From Panacagrimonas sp041635265 (lineage in GTDB: Bacteria; Pseudomonadota; Gammaproteobacteria; Nevskiales; Nevskiaceae): a stretch of 64,000 nt of DNA. The notes below the pieces were generated by a model, which ran no database searches, was not told where the DNA came from, and worked only from the letters and a program-made list of their open reading frames with translations. A program made the position numbers and the translations under genes. The stretch is taken from the NCBI GenBank assembly GCA_041635265.1, contig JBFJJV010000002.1, positions 5,023 through 69,022 of the forward strand, written 5' to 3'. Positions 27,312 through 36,741 of this stretch are shown in pieces. Position 1 is the stretch's first letter. Each line of letters opens with the position of its first letter.

Positions 27312-28436
27312 TTATGGCTTGCAGTCCAGTGCCGGCGACGGGTGCGGCCGATCGAGCCCACCAGAGCTGCGCAGATCAGAGAGCAGCACGTGCGCGATCG
27401 CGCTGTCAGAGAGACTGCCCAAGTACAAAGCGCCATTGTGCTCGATCACACTGGTGACCGGACCGAAGGCTTTGGCGGAGGGGTCCTGATATTGTTCGAT
27501 GACCTTGCCTTCCAGATCAAGACCGACGACATGCGCGCGAACGGCCGGCTTAAGTTGCAAAAAGGCGGGTAATCGCGCGATAACAGTGCGCCAGAAGGGA
27601 CGCTCGGACAGTGAGTCGAGTAGTGAAGAGCGTGGTGAGACCAGGGCGAGCCAGAAGCGATCTCGGCCGTTAAAGGTAATGTTGTCCGGAAACCCGGGCA
27701 GGCCGCCCGCAAAAACTTCCCGCGTTCCTGCTTTCGGACCTTTGAGCCAGAAACGCGTGACCCGATAAGCCGTCGTCTCGTTGATCAGGATGAAGGCGTC
27801 GTCCGGACCCAGAGCGACTCCGTTTGCAAAATTCAAATCAGTCAGCAGCGCAACTGCCTCGCCGCGGTTCGGGTCATAGCGCAGCAATCGTCCCCCTGAG
27901 CCGTGCTCCAATACATCCAGCATCCGATCATGAAGGCCGAATTTCCATGACGCGTCAGTGAAATAAATTCTGCCCTGGGCATCGATATCCAGATCATCCG
28001 GAAACCTCAACGGGATCCCATCAGCATGGTCAGCAAGAATCTTCATTTCGCCGGCGGCGTCCAAGCTCAGCAAACCCGAAATCGCGTCTGCGACCAACAC
28101 ATTTCCCTGCGAATCGATCTTGAGCCCGAGCGGTCGCCCACCGGTATTTCCGAGCACGCGACAGGATTTCAAATCCGCAGGAATCCTCACAACACGGCCG
28201 TCTTCCAGACCGGTGTACAACTCACCCGCCCGCCCGAATGCGACGGCTTCCGGCCCCGGCAGACTGCCGTCGCCCAGACGCTGTAGCGCGCGCAGGCGCT
28301 CATTCTCGGCAAACTGTCCGCGATATCCCGGGTTTTCAGCCGCCTGCCAAGCGACTGGCCTGATCGATACCGGCCACGCGGCCAAATACGCCAAGCACAA
28401 AATACCCAGAATCAGGCCCAGCTTTTTCTTCTTCAA
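27312..28436 (-). CDS. SMP-30/strictosidine-synthase-like beta-propeller lactonase, membrane-anchored
   Basis: About 374 residues. An N-terminal signal-anchor (KKKKLGLILGILCLAYLAAW) is followed by a six-bladed propeller with GPEAVAFGRAGELYTGLEDG, VADAISGLLSLD, FPDDLDIDAQGRIYFTDAS and NFANGVALGPDD, the strictosidine synthase/adipocyte membrane protein-like group. These act on lactones or related substrates; which one is unknown. TTG 28436 is chosen for a well-spaced GGAG 8 bases upstream and because it starts the anchor; ATG codons at 28493 and 28472 are alternatives. It is divergent from the acyl-CoA synthetase. Confidence 0.78.
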   Translation of the reverse strand: MKKKKLGLILGILCLAYLAAWPVSIRPVAWQAAENPGYRGQFAENERLRALQRLGDGSLPGPEAVAFGRAGELYTGLEDGRVVRIPADLKSCRVLGNTGGRPLGLKIDSQGNVLVADAISGLLSLDAAGEMKILADHADGIPLRFPDDLDIDAQGRIYFTDASWKFGLHDRMLDVLEHGSGGRLLRYDPNRGEAVALLTDLNFANGVALGPDDAFILINETTAYRVTRFWLKGPKAGTREVFAGGLPGFPDNITFNGRDRFWLALVSPRSSLLDSLSERPFWRTVIARLPAFLQLKPAVRAHVVGLDLEGKVIEQYQDPSAKAFGPVTSVIEHNGALYLGSLSDSAIAHVLLSDLRSSGGLDRPHPSPALDCKP

Positions 28437-28567
28437 ACAAATCGCTCCATTCCAAATTCGGTCGGGGCGCATTGTCCACTCGTGGCTGCCCATCCCGCAA
28501 CGCACAGCATTACACTGATGCCCTGCATTCGTCGCATCAATACATAAATTATCCAGGGAGCGCTGCG

Positions 28568-30226
28568 ATGTCGGAACTGATGACACCGGTCGATATGTTG
28601 TTGAAATGGTCGAAAGAGAGGTCGAACCAGACTTGGTTGGTTCAGCCGCGGGACGGAGAAACCTTGAGGTGGACTTGGGCTGAGGCCGAACAAGAAGCGC
28701 GCAAAATGGCTAGCGCCCTGCTGGCGATGGGCCTGCAGCGCGGAGATCGCGTTGCCATCTCCGGACGCAACACAGCACACTGGTTTTTGGCCGACATGGC
28801 TTGCGGACTGGCTGGTCTGGTCGGGGTCGGGCTATATCCCAAGCAAGCTGAAAGTGCCCTGAAATTTATCCTCGAACACAGCGAAGCGAAGGTTCTTTTT
28901 CTGGGGCCGATGAGCGATCACGCCGAGTTCCTCGGCGCGCTGCCGGCGGGAATCAAGACAATCTCCTTCCCATACGCAGACTCGCCCAAAGGAGACAGTA
29001 CCTGGGATGAAGTGATCGAGGGCGCACACCCTATGAAGGATTACCAGAATCCTGCGCCAGACGATATGGCCTGCCTGATCTATACCTCGGGCACCACCGG
29101 CGATCCAAAAGGCGTGATGATCACCTGGGGTAATCTAGCCTTTGCCTCTGAAGGAACCTTGTCCCTGATGCCGCCCAAAGGTCAGGAGCGATTTTTCTCC
29201 TACCTGCCACTGGCACATGCCTTCGAGCGCGGGGCGGTACTGGGGCTGAGTCTGTACCTGGGCGGTGAAGTTCATTTTCTGGAGCAATTGGAAAAGCTGG
29301 CCGAGCAGTTGCCTAAGGTGGCGCCTACCCGATTTTATGGTGTCCCACTGGTCTACGGGCGTTTCCAGGCAGCCATACTCAGGAAAATGCCAGAGCAGAA
29401 ACTGGACCGTCTCATGGGAATCCCGATTCTCGGCGGATTCATCCGCCGGAAAATTCTCAAAGGCCTCGGCTTGCACAAGGCCAACTACATCTTCTCCGGC
29501 GCAGCCCCTTTGCCCATTCCGCTGATGGAGTGGTTCAAAAAATATATGCGGCTGGATATTCTTCAAGGCTATGGCATGACCGAAAACAGCATCTATGCCA
29601 CCGCCAATATTCCAGGCCAGAGCAAAATGGGTTCGGTCGGCAAGCCGCTGCCACACTCCGGATTCAAACTATCGGACGAGGAAGAAATTCTGTTCAAACA
29701 CCCGGGCGTGATGGCGGGATACTACAAGGAACCCGAGAAAACCAAGGAAACCTTTACCGAGGATGGCTATCTCCGTACCGGCGATAAGGGCCGAGTCGAT
29801 GAGGACGGCTATGTCTACATCACCGGTCGCGTAAAAGACATTTTTAAAACGCTGAAAGGCAAGTACGTCTCGCCGGCCCCGATTGAAGGCCAGCTCACTC
29901 GCAACACGGATATCGATCAATTGTGCATGGTAGGTATGGGCCTCAAACAGCCCCTGATGCTGGTCTCTCTATTGCCGGGAACTGCGCAGAGAAAGAGCAG
30001 AGATGTTCTGGAAAAAGAACTTAGCTCCGACATGCAATTCGTCAATAAGAAACTCGAAGCGCATGAGCAAATTGCAAAAATCGTGATCGTGAATGATGCC
30101 TGGACCGTGGACAACGGCATGATGACGCCGACCATGAAAGTAAAGCGAGCTGAAGTCGAGAAACGCTATGCGACTCTGATCGAACGAGAGGCGGCTGTTC
30201 GCGCAGCCGTCGGCTGGGAGAGTTAG
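28568..30226 (+). CDS. AMP-binding acyl-CoA synthetase
   Basis: 552 residues of the long-chain fatty acid-CoA ligase/AMP-forming family. The P-loop LIYTSGTTGDPKGVMITWGN, FSYLPLAHAFER, QGYGMTENS, YLRTGDKGRVDEDGY and the ending GMMTPTMKVKR with the catalytic Lys are all present. It activates a fatty acid or related carboxylate to acyl-AMP and then acyl-CoA; chain length is not evident. ATG 28568 follows GGGAG. The frame is open further upstream but without family similarity. Confidence 0.9.
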   Translation: MSELMTPVDMLLKWSKERSNQTWLVQPRDGETLRWTWAEAEQEARKMASALLAMGLQRGDRVAISGRNTAHWFLADMACGLAGLVGVGLYPKQAESALKFILEHSEAKVLFLGPMSDHAEFLGALPAGIKTISFPYADSPKGDSTWDEVIEGAHPMKDYQNPAPDDMACLIYTSGTTGDPKGVMITWGNLAFASEGTLSLMPPKGQERFFSYLPLAHAFERGAVLGLSLYLGGEVHFLEQLEKLAEQLPKVAPTRFYGVPLVYGRFQAAILRKMPEQKLDRLMGIPILGGFIRRKILKGLGLHKANYIFSGAAPLPIPLMEWFKKYMRLDILQGYGMTENSIYATANIPGQSKMGSVGKPLPHSGFKLSDEEEILFKHPGVMAGYYKEPEKTKETFTEDGYLRTGDKGRVDEDGYVYITGRVKDIFKTLKGKYVSPAPIEGQLTRNTDIDQLCMVGMGLKQPLMLVSLLPGTAQRKSRDVLEKELSSDMQFVNKKLEAHEQIAKIVIVNDAWTVDNGMMTPTMKVKRAEVEKRYATLIEREAAVRAAVGWES

Positions 30227-30305
30227 TCAGGAAATCGGTTCTGCAGAGAAGTCCAACACCCGAGAGGCTCATGCAAATCCCTGAAGCCAGCGGCATCGTA
30301 ATTCG

Positions 30306-31151
30306 ATGGTGATGTTCCTCACCATCGCGCTGGGGCTGATCATGCTCAGCCTCGGTCTGTCTCTGACCATTGATGACTTTCGTCGTGTTCTGGTCTATCC
30401 CAAGGCCGTGCTGATTGCACTAGTCTGCCAGACGCTGATACTTCCGCTAATCTGCTTTGCCATTGTCATTGGCTATTCCCTGCCCCCTGATCTGGCAGTG
30501 GGTCTGATGCTGCGCTCCGCTACACCTGGCGGAATTACGGCCAATTTATTCAGCCATGTCTCAAACGGTGACGTCGCGCTCAACATCACCTTGACCGCTA
30601 TTAATTCTCTGCTTGCCCTGATGACCCTGCCCCTCATCTTGGGCCTGTCGATGCATTATTTTCTGGCTGCTGATCAGGCGGTGCCGCCGCAGTTCAGTAA
30701 AATTGCCCAGGTTTTCGTAATTATCGTCGGTCCGGTTGGTCTGGGCATGTTTCTTCGCACCCGATTCCCCGCTCTCGCCGCTCGCATGGCCAAGCCTGCA
30801 AAGGTTCTTTCGGGTCTTCTGCTGCTGCTCATGGCCGCGCTGGTAATTGACAGAGAATGGTCAACAATCACTCTGTATTTCGCTACTTTGGGTGGCGCCG
30901 TGCTGAGCTTCAATCTGCTCAGCTTGGGAATTGGCTACGGAGCCGGGCTCATTACTCGACTGGAACGTCGCCAGGCCATCGCCATCGGAATGGAGGTCGG
31001 CATACACAATGCGACTATCGCCATGGCCATCGCCCTGAGCCCGAGCATTCTGAATAACCCGACCATGGCAGTTCCCGCAGGAATGTATGGCGTGCTCATG
31101 CTCTTTACCGCCGCAATCTTCGGCGTGCTGGTCAATTTGAAACGGAAGTAA
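30306..31151 (+). CDS. Bile acid:sodium symporter (BASS) family protein
   Basis: 281 residues, about nine or ten TM segments. LRSATPGGITANLFSHVSNGDVALNITLTAINS and the crossover EVGIHNATIAMAIALS are the Na+-site motifs of the BASS/ASBT fold. The solute is unknown; bacterial relatives carry small organic anions. It lies about 80 bases after the acyl-CoA synthetase in the same direction and converges with rapZ. Confidence 0.86.
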   Translation: MVMFLTIALGLIMLSLGLSLTIDDFRRVLVYPKAVLIALVCQTLILPLICFAIVIGYSLPPDLAVGLMLRSATPGGITANLFSHVSNGDVALNITLTAINSLLALMTLPLILGLSMHYFLAADQAVPPQFSKIAQVFVIIVGPVGLGMFLRTRFPALAARMAKPAKVLSGLLLLLMAALVIDREWSTITLYFATLGGAVLSFNLLSLGIGYGAGLITRLERRQAIAIGMEVGIHNATIAMAIALSPSILNNPTMAVPAGMYGVLMLFTAAIFGVLVNLKRK

Positions 31152-31190
31152 TCGGGCAGGAAATCATTTCTGAAAAGGGTCGAACTGTGG

Positions 31191-32048
31191 CTATTGGAGT
31201 TCTTTGTGCTTGCTCACGACCGGTTCAAACTGAGAGCAAAAACGTTGCTGCAATTTTTCCACGAGATAGACGCTGCGGTGCTGCCCGCCTGTACAACCGA
31301 TACCGATGGTGACGTAAGCGCGCTCCTGCTTCCTGAATACCGACAACCAAGGCTCGAGAAAATCGCCGATGTCCTTGAGCATCCGGCCCACCGCTTCATG
31401 CTCATCGAACCACGCCATCACGCGTGGATCTCGGCCTGTCAAAGGTTGCAAATCTGGTATCCAGTGCGGGTTGGGCAGGCAACGTACATCGAACAAAAAA
31501 TCGCAGCCTCCGGGCACGCCATTTTTGAAACCGAAAGACAGAAATTGCACTGACAGATTTCCTTGTGCCGCTTCGGGCAGCCGCTCGTGCAAAGCCTCAC
31601 GGAGTTGGTAGAGGTTCATCTCCGATGTATCCAGCGGTTCATCAGCAAGATTGGCAATGGGCGAAATGAGATCGCGTTCACTGGCGATGGCCTCCGCAAG
31701 TGACTTTTGCCCTGCGGCCAGGGGATGCGGTCGGCGCGTCGCGCCATAACGCTCCAAAATCACTGCATCCGATGCGGTGAGAAACAAGACGTGAACTTCT
31801 ACGCCTCGTTTTCGTAGCCGCGTCAGATGTTGAGGAAAGCGCGCGATTTCCGCAGCAGATTCGCGCGCGTCCAGACCGATGGCAAGTCGCTGGTAGCGCG
31901 GATCGTTCTTGGCCGCCAGCCTGAAAATCATTGGCGCCAGCAGCGCTAGCGGGATGTTGTCGATCGTTGCGTAACCCAGATCCTCGTACTGTTTGAGGGC
32001 AACCGTTTTTCCGGCACCAGACAGGCCGCTAACGATGATGAGCTTCAT
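31191..32048 (-). CDS. rapZ: RNase adapter protein RapZ
   Basis: 285 residues. An N-terminal P-loop kinase-like domain (Walker A GLSGAGKT at about residues 8-15, then YATIDNIP) is followed by the C-terminal domain with DVRFLPNPHW-like DVRCLPNPHW and IGIGCTGGQHRSV. In E. coli RapZ binds glucosamine-6-phosphate and steers RNase E to the GlmZ sRNA, controlling glmS and therefore envelope precursor supply. The ATG overlaps the ptsN stop. No npr/ptsO gene follows, unlike in many relatives; the next gene is convergent. Confidence 0.92.
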   Translation of the reverse strand: MKLIIVSGLSGAGKTVALKQYEDLGYATIDNIPLALLAPMIFRLAAKNDPRYQRLAIGLDARESAAEIARFPQHLTRLRKRGVEVHVLFLTASDAVILERYGATRRPHPLAAGQKSLAEAIASERDLISPIANLADEPLDTSEMNLYQLREALHERLPEAAQGNLSVQFLSFGFKNGVPGGCDFLFDVRCLPNPHWIPDLQPLTGRDPRVMAWFDEHEAVGRMLKDIGDFLEPWLSVFRKQERAYVTIGIGCTGGQHRSVYLVEKLQQRFCSQFEPVVSKHKELQ

Positions 32049-32500
32049 CGGGCAGATGCACACAATAGTTCATACAAGACGGTGGAATCTTGTGCAGCGC
32101 GCAATTGATTGCAGAATTCGGAGTCTGAAAAGAGTTCAGCCATCTCCGACAAATGGGCCAGATCCTCTTTACCCGCACCTTGGGGCACTAACAGTCCAAA
32201 TACCAGATCCACGGGATCTCCATCGTTGGCATCGTAATCGACCGAATGCTTGAGCCGAACAAAGGCAGCGATGCTGTCCTTGATGCCAGTGATGCGGCCA
32301 TGTGGAATCCCGACACCGTGACCCAATCCAGTACTGCCTAATCTCTCCCTTGTCGTCAGACTGCTGAAGACTTCGGCCTGATTCAGGCCCGGAACAGCGG
32401 AACTCAGTAAATGTGACAAGGCCTCCAATGCTTTCTTCTTGCTGTTGGCAGCCGTGCCGCTGACTACGCGGTCTGCACTGAGGATTGCGGTGAGATTCAT
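32045..32500 (-). CDS. ptsN: Nitrogen-PTS EIIA component
   Basis: 151 residues. The EIIA domain carries the phosphorylated His in HGVGIPHGRI (about residue 67), preceded by LTTRERLGSTGLGHG. PtsN conveys PEP/nitrogen status to K+ transport and other targets in the cytosol. It lies between the hpf terminator and rapZ, the usual order in the rpoN locus. Confidence 0.93.
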   Translation of the reverse strand: MNLTAILSADRVVSGTAANSKKKALEALSHLLSSAVPGLNQAEVFSSLTTRERLGSTGLGHGVGIPHGRITGIKDSIAAFVRLKHSVDYDANDGDPVDLVFGLLVPQGAGKEDLAHLSEMAELFSDSEFCNQLRAAQDSTVLYELLCASAR

Positions 32501-32595
32501 TACTACTGCTGCTCCAGGAAGGCCCTAGGCCGTCGTGCCGATGATTATGAGGGCTGTCGCCGGCAAATGTCCCCCCACTCACTGCTGATCCAACT

Positions 32596-32627
32596 AAAAA
32601 GCCCCGCTCAGTGACCTGAGCGGGGCT
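32596..32627 (-). terminator. Intrinsic terminator downstream of hpf
   Basis: A perfect 12-bp stem, AGCCCCGCTCAG with CTGAGCGGGGCT, and a TGAC loop. On the minus strand it is followed by a TTTTT run, about 20 bases past the hpf stop. It should end or attenuate transcription from rpoN-hpf before ptsN. Confidence 0.9.
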
Positions 32628-32645
32628 CGATTGCCAGTGAGGAGG

Positions 32646-32969
32646 CTATTGGACGGTGCGCTTGAGCGATTCCTTGGCTCGGTGATCGCGCAGCTTCTCC
32701 TTGTGACGACGCGTTTGCTGATCGAGCTTGTCGATCAGCGCATCAATTGCAGCATACATATCCGAATCAACGACCGCTTGCGCGTGCATGTCCGTCCCGC
32801 TGGCGTGAACAGTTGCCTCGGCCTTGTGTCGCATTTTCTCGACTGAAAGGATGACATCCGTATTGATCAAGTGATCAAAGTGTCTCTCAATTCGCTTGAG
32901 TTTCGTTTCGACGTACTCGCGCAGCGGCGGGGTCAGATCGAGATGGTGACCGGAGATGTTTAAATTCAT
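32646..32969 (-). CDS. hpf: Ribosome hibernation promoting factor (short form)
   Basis: 107 residues with the HPF/YfiA fold: MNLNISGHHLDLTPPLREYVETKLKRI-type start, then HAQAVVDSDMYAAIDALIDKLDQQ. It lacks the C-terminal dimerisation extension of long HPFs, so like the E. coli protein it should act together with RMF on stationary-phase ribosomes. ATG 32969 has GGAGG 8 bases upstream. Confidence 0.92.
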   Translation of the reverse strand: MNLNISGHHLDLTPPLREYVETKLKRIERHFDHLINTDVILSVEKMRHKAEATVHASGTDMHAQAVVDSDMYAAIDALIDKLDQQTRRHKEKLRDHRAKESLKRTVQ

Positions 32970-33028
32970 CGACAATGCCTCCAAAAAGGGGGTATTCACC
33001 CCAAAAAAATTGTGTGCGCAAGCAGCGT

Positions 33029-34495
33029 TCAAGCTGCCGCTTTCCGTTCATGCGAGGGCGGAATCTTCAGTGCCTCGCGGTATTTGGCAACGGTGCGTCT
33101 TGCTACCTTGATCCCTTCTTCCAGCAAAAGTTCAGCCAGATTGGAATCTGACAGCGGACGCAAGGGCTCTTCGGCAGTGATCAGACGCTTGATCATGGCC
33201 TGTATCGCGGTTGCGGATGCGATGCCACCCTGCGTGGTGGCAACGTGACTGGAGAAAAAATATTTAAGTTCGTAGAGTCCGCGTGGGGTCAGCATATATT
33301 TGTTGGCAGTGGCCCGAGACACCGTTGATTCGTGAATCCCCAAGGTTTCTGATACGTCTCTGAGGACCAGCGGTCTCATAGCCTCCTCCCCGTATTCGAG
33401 AAACGCGCGCTGTTCTTCAACCACACATCTCGCGACACGTAGAATCGTGTCGTTGCGAGATTCCAGACTGTTGATGAAATAGCGGGCTTCCTGCAGGTGT
33501 TGCTTGAGTTCGACTTGCTCCTTGGATTGATCAGCTCGCTTGATAAAGCCCTGATATTGACGATTGATACGCAGCTTCGGCGTATGTTCCGGGTTGAGCG
33601 CGACTTTCCAGCGGCCCTTTTCTCGGGTAACCACCACATCCGGTGACAGATAGCTGGACTCATGAGCCTGGAACGGAGCGCCGGGATGCGGCTGCAGGCT
33701 ACGAATCAGGCTCAGCCCCAGATCGACATCCACCGCAGTCAGACCCGTCTCGCGCACTAGCGCCGCCTGATCTCGTTTGGCAATCAGGCCCAGCCCGCAC
33801 TCGACAATCTCCATGGCCGCCCACCGGCCAGGCACGCTTCGCGGCATCTGCCGCAGTTGAATTTGCATGCATTCAGAAAGGTCACGCGCGCCAACCCCGG
33901 CTGGATCGAAGGCCTGAAGTTGCTCTAATACCGCCTCTACATCACGATTGGACGCGCTCAACAACTCTAGGAGTTGCTCACAAAGTTCTTCCCACGCCTC
34001 GAGATAACCCTGCTCGTTAACACTGTCGATGAGGTGGGCCATGATCGCTGACTCAACGGGATCAAGCTCCGCGACTCGCGCTTGCGCGATCAAATGGCCC
34101 TGCAAGGACTCACTGACGTGCGCGTTAGCCTGTAAATAATCTTGCAGGCTGTCATCCGCACTCGCCGATTGACTGGCTGGGAGATGATCATCAAAAACAT
34201 CTTCCCATTCCACATCGACCGACATCTCCTCCGGGACCGTCTCCTCTGCCTTGACCTCTCCAAGTGGTCCCTCGCCCTCGCTATTGGTGTCAGTGGGCGT
34301 AGCCGTCTCGTCCATGCTGAACTCGGGAGCATCGGAATCATCTTCGTCCGCCTCCAGCATCAGATTGGAATCCAGAGCCTGCTGAATCTCCATTTCGAGG
34401 TCTAGCGTGGAGAGCTGCAGGAGGCGAATCGCCTGCTGCAGCGCGGGGGTCATGGTCAGCCCCATGCCCTGTCGTAAAGCCAGAGACTGCTTCAC
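33029..34495 (-). CDS. rpoN: RNA polymerase sigma-54 factor
   Basis: 488 residues. Region I (LRQGMGLTMTPALQQAIRLLQL, Gln/Leu-rich activator-contact domain), an acidic region II (about 50-115), the core-binding domain, and the C-terminal DNA-binding part ending in the RpoN box ARRTVAKYREALKIP, which recognises the -24 promoter element. GTG 34495 starts the family sequence. About 200 AT-rich bases separate it from lptB, so it probably has its own promoter. Confidence 0.95.
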   Translation of the reverse strand: MKQSLALRQGMGLTMTPALQQAIRLLQLSTLDLEMEIQQALDSNLMLEADEDDSDAPEFSMDETATPTDTNSEGEGPLGEVKAEETVPEEMSVDVEWEDVFDDHLPASQSASADDSLQDYLQANAHVSESLQGHLIAQARVAELDPVESAIMAHLIDSVNEQGYLEAWEELCEQLLELLSASNRDVEAVLEQLQAFDPAGVGARDLSECMQIQLRQMPRSVPGRWAAMEIVECGLGLIAKRDQAALVRETGLTAVDVDLGLSLIRSLQPHPGAPFQAHESSYLSPDVVVTREKGRWKVALNPEHTPKLRINRQYQGFIKRADQSKEQVELKQHLQEARYFINSLESRNDTILRVARCVVEEQRAFLEYGEEAMRPLVLRDVSETLGIHESTVSRATANKYMLTPRGLYELKYFFSSHVATTQGGIASATAIQAMIKRLITAEEPLRPLSDSNLAELLLEEGIKVARRTVAKYREALKIPPSHERKAAA

Positions 34496-34692
34496 GAAAT
34501 TTCCAATTCAGTTACGCGATCAAATCGACCCATGCCCTGATTTTATACGCAGGTATGACTTTTGCTTCAATCTTTTTCGTGCTCGTCCGGTTAGCGGAGA
34601 CGAACGGTCGCTTGAGCGACTGGAGGCACTGCCCTGAAAGTCGCCCTATCTGCATTAAATTTATTTTACACCTGATTGTTTTATTTAATCAT

Positions 34693-35427
34693 TTACAGCT
34701 TGAACTGTTCGCCCAAATAGACCTTGCGCACGATCTCATTCTCGAGCAACGCGGTAGGCAGCCCCTCGGCGATAACACTCCCTTCGGCAAGAATATAAGC
34801 ACGTTCGCACAGGGCGAGCGTCTCCCGAACGTTGTGATCTGTGATCAATACGCCGATGCCGCGATCGCGCAAGTGATGAACAATATTCTGAATATCGCCG
34901 ACGGCGATCGGATCCACCCCGGCGAAGGGCTCATCAAGCAACACGAAACGGGGATTAGCTGCCAATGATCGGGCAATCTCGACCCGCCGCCGCTCGCCGC
35001 CCGAGAGAGATTCACCAATCCCCTCTCGGATGTGCTCGATATGCAGATCACCGAGCAGCCGCTCCAGTTCCGATTTGCGGTCTTTCGCGGTCAAATCCTT
35101 GCGCAGCTCCAGAATGGCGAGAATATTATCGGCCACGCTGAGCTTTCGAAATACCGACGCTTCCTGTGGGAGATAGCCCACGCCCAGCCGGGCGCGCGCA
35201 TGCATGGGCAACTTCGTGATGTCTTGTCCGTCGAGTTCGATCTTCCCCCCGTCTGCTTTGACCAGGCCTACGATCATGTAAAACGAGGTGGTTTTGCCCG
35301 CGCCGTTGGGTCCGAGAAGTCCGACGATTTCGCCGGCCCGGAGGCTAACGGAAACATCGCGCACCACGGTACGTCGCTTGTATTTCTTGACCAGGCCAGT
35401 GGCGCTGAGAATGGAAACCTCACTCAC
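34693..35427 (-). CDS. lptB: LPS export ABC transporter ATPase LptB
   Basis: 244 residues. Walker A GPNGAGKTT, signature SLSGGERRRVEIARSLA, Walker B RFVLLDEPFAGVDP and the H-loop ITDHNVRE. It powers LPS extraction from the inner membrane by LptFG, neither of which is in the window. Its start overlaps the lptA stop by 4 bases. Confidence 0.95.
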   Translation of the reverse strand: MSEVSILSATGLVKKYKRRTVVRDVSVSLRAGEIVGLLGPNGAGKTTSFYMIVGLVKADGGKIELDGQDITKLPMHARARLGVGYLPQEASVFRKLSVADNILAILELRKDLTAKDRKSELERLLGDLHIEHIREGIGESLSGGERRRVEIARSLAANPRFVLLDEPFAGVDPIAVGDIQNIVHHLRDRGIGVLITDHNVRETLALCERAYILAEGSVIAEGLPTALLENEIVRKVYLGEQFKL

Positions 35428-36203
35428 TTGCTCTTCGACTCCACTCGGGGCGCGTCCTGCGCTCCGACCTTGGCCCCGGGGATCGATGGCCCGCGCATTT
35501 CTTCGCTTGTTTCATCGATCGCGGGCGTCAAATCCGGCAATGGATCCTCGTCAAGAATTTCGAAATCGGAATCAGTCTCACCCTGCGCCGCGCCAGTGCG
35601 CGCAGGCTGCTGAATGACGATTTCGACCTGTCCCGCAGCGCGAATGCGCCGCTGCGCGACTTCATAGCGAACCCTTTCGCCTCTGATGACATCGGTCCCG
35701 CGGGTCAGCCGGGCGTCGCCTAGAATTTCCACGGTGTCTGTCCGCGAGCGGTAAATCAACTCCTTGGCTCGGGCCGAAACGGGCTGGAGCCGATCCTTGC
35801 TGCCTCCGGCAATGCCAGCATGATCCAGGGTAGCGGGCTCGCCGATCACAGTGGCTTCAAATTGACCATCGTCACCTTGCTTGAGTTTAAGCAGCTTGCC
35901 ACTGAGCTTGAGATCACCCGATTCCAGACGCACGTTTCCGCTGTAGACCATGGCGCCGCCTTTCTGCCATTCGGCTCGATCTGACAGGATCTTCACAGGC
36001 CCGGTCGGGCGCAAGGCTCCGCCTTTTTTGCTTGATGAAACTTGAGCTTGAGCAGACTGCGTCAGCAAGCCGACGATCAAGCCCGCTGCAAGCGCACGCA
36101 GCCCCCCGCACCGAATCTGACGGATTCGAAGTGCAGCAGCGCCGCCAGAGAAAAGCGGTTTCGCCGTCGACCTTTTGTTTGCCCCTGCATCAGGGAAGTA
36201 CAT
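35424..36203 (-). CDS. lptA: LPS transport periplasmic protein LptA
   Basis: 259 residues: signal peptide (LRALAAGLIVGLLTQSAQA), then the OstA-like beta-jellyroll with VKILSDRAEWQKGGAMVYSGNVRLESGDLKLSG, and an acidic disordered tail of about 60 residues (PARTGAAQGETD to the end) that E. coli LptA lacks. The start at ATG 36203 lies 14 bases inside lptC with GGAG at a good distance. It bridges LptC and LptD across the periplasm. Confidence 0.88.
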   Translation of the reverse strand: MYFPDAGANKRSTAKPLFSGGAAALRIRQIRCGGLRALAAGLIVGLLTQSAQAQVSSSKKGGALRPTGPVKILSDRAEWQKGGAMVYSGNVRLESGDLKLSGKLLKLKQGDDGQFEATVIGEPATLDHAGIAGGSKDRLQPVSARAKELIYRSRTDTVEILGDARLTRGTDVIRGERVRYEVAQRRIRAAGQVEIVIQQPARTGAAQGETDSDFEILDEDPLPDLTPAIDETSEEMRGPSIPGAKVGAQDAPRVESKSK

Positions 36204-36741
36204 AGTGAATCTCCACATCATGTTGCAAAACAACTGCCTCTTCCTTGCCGCTGATCCGGAGACCCTTTGCTCGTCCCAATCGACTGGCACTGCGCATGGT
36301 GACCTTGGCGTCTGTCACCAGAAGATCTTCCACCGAATCGACCCAGACATCTTCAGTATTGAAGATCAGAGCCTCGCCATCTGGCCAGTGCCCATCGCCT
36401 TCGACTCCGCCCGACAAATGCAGCAGGCTTCTGTTTTGTGGCGGAGAATAACCTTTCGGTGCTCGCGCTTCCCAGGGACCACCGTCACTCCCCTCGATTT
36501 TTACCGAAAAATTTTCGAGCCGAGCCGACTCGTCGTCAAAGTAGCGAATGATGTTTGCCCGGCCGGTTACGCGAACGGTGCCGTCATCGTCATGGCTTTT
36601 CCAGCTCGCACCACGGATAAGGTGGCGAGCCTGTTCCTCGCCAGAGTCCTCAGAGATGGTTGGCCTAGCGTCCTCTCTGAGCGTCAACAGCACCACGGCC
36701 ATCAGCGTGGCGGCGACCAGGGGGGCGAGATAGCGAATCAT
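36190..36741 (-). CDS. lptC: LPS export protein LptC
   Basis: 183 residues. A single N-terminal TM (YLAPLVAATLMAVVLLTL) and a periplasmic jellyroll with YFDDESARLENFSV, GYSPPQNRSLLHLSGGV and VWVDSVEDLLVTDAKV. It passes LPS from LptBFG to LptA. The start overlaps the kdsC stop and the end overlaps the lptA start. Confidence 0.9.
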   Translation of the reverse strand: MIRYLAPLVAATLMAVVLLTLREDARPTISEDSGEEQARHLIRGASWKSHDDDGTVRVTGRANIIRYFDDESARLENFSVKIEGSDGGPWEARAPKGYSPPQNRSLLHLSGGVEGDGHWPDGEALIFNTEDVWVDSVEDLLVTDAKVTMRSASRLGRAKGLRISGKEEAVVLQHDVEIHYVLP

